Positions 63,938-64,000 of a DNA stretch of 64,000 nt are shown here, piece by piece; the stretch's first letter is position 1, and each line of letters starts with the position of its first letter. The notes beneath the pieces were generated by a model. That model saw only the letters and a list, made by a program, of their open reading frames with translations. It was not told the DNA's origin and did no database searches. Origin of the DNA: Nocardioides alcanivorans (GTDB taxonomy: Bacteria > Actinomycetota > Actinomycetes > Propionibacteriales > Nocardioidaceae); assembly GCF_021555175.1 (NCBI RefSeq), contig NZ_JAKGRW010000002.1:124001-188000 (forward strand), read 5' to 3'. Both the position numbers and the translations under genes were made by a program.

Positions 63938-64000
63938 CACCCACCCCGTCCCGGAGGCCCAGCCTCAGGCCAGTTCCCGGTCGAGCCGGGCCAACTGGCC

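Noticed and set aside
1-64000. CRISPR arrays, tRNA or rRNA genes
   Set aside because: I found no regularly spaced identical repeats with unique spacers and no tRNA cloverleaf or rRNA sequence; the 48351-48484 array has no spacers.

Overview
The window is high-GC DNA with actinobacterial features: mostly GC-rich third codon positions, many GTG starts, several apparently leaderless promoters, a SigK/RskA/fasciclin module, MmpL-type and PknA-era regulatory families, and a menaquinone gene. A Nocardioides-like member of the Propionibacteriales is my best guess; this is inference only.

Region 1 (1-23.2 kb) is accessory DNA inserted at the 3' end of menB, whose last 55 codons open the window. The last bases of menB form an 18-bp direct repeat (153-170 and 18639-18656) bounding an integrative element. 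It carries a tyrosine integrase, an excisionase-like protein, an XRE regulator, a MobF-type relaxase-helicase, a DUF3800 gene preceded by a structured-RNA candidate, and a tightly packed defence operon: HTH/degenerate methyltransferase, HsdM, HsdS, HsdR, patatin effector (CapV-like) and CD-NTase cyclase. Type I restriction-modification and a two-gene CBASS are therefore translationally coupled in one transcript. Beyond the right repeat lies a second, related segment (18.66-23.1 kb) with an AlbA_2/Schlafen-like protein, a Fic toxin with its small antitoxin, a defence-type reverse transcriptase and a scrambled DUF3800 remnant. Its left end repeats the left end of the first element, so two elements appear to have stacked at one site. 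A second copy of the structured-RNA candidate precedes the Fic operon.

Region 2 (23.2-41.8 kb) is chromosomal: an alanine dehydrogenase-family enzyme, a sirtuin, a TetR/MMPL divergent pair, a mycofactocin-type SDR, a chorismate block (PhzE-like, PabA-like, PabB-like), a secreted metalloprotease with a lipoprotein, a sulfotransferase, a two-component system, a fructosamine-kinase family protein, LMW-PTP, a holin-like membrane protein, an aminotransferase and an SDR.

Region 3 (41.8-51.6 kb) is one catabolic cluster: TetR, TIGR03084, AtuA/DUF1446, acyl-CoA dehydrogenase, SRPBCC, biotin-dependent carboxylase beta and alpha subunits, and a second acyl-CoA dehydrogenase. It resembles the acyclic isoprenoid (Atu) or branched acyl-CoA degradation pathways.

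Region 4 (51.6-64 kb) holds MmcQ/YjbR, a PatB-like lyase, an alcohol dehydrogenase, a lipoprotein, a P450 with divergent TetR, the SigK regulon module (RskA, SigK, fasciclin, molybdopterin oxidoreductase, with two matching SigK-type promoters) and an ABC exporter.

At least 14 genes from 21 kb onward are broken by single missing bases, nearly all at short homopolymer runs. This looks more like systematic assembly error than gene decay. I give the full spans of these genes and the position of each break.
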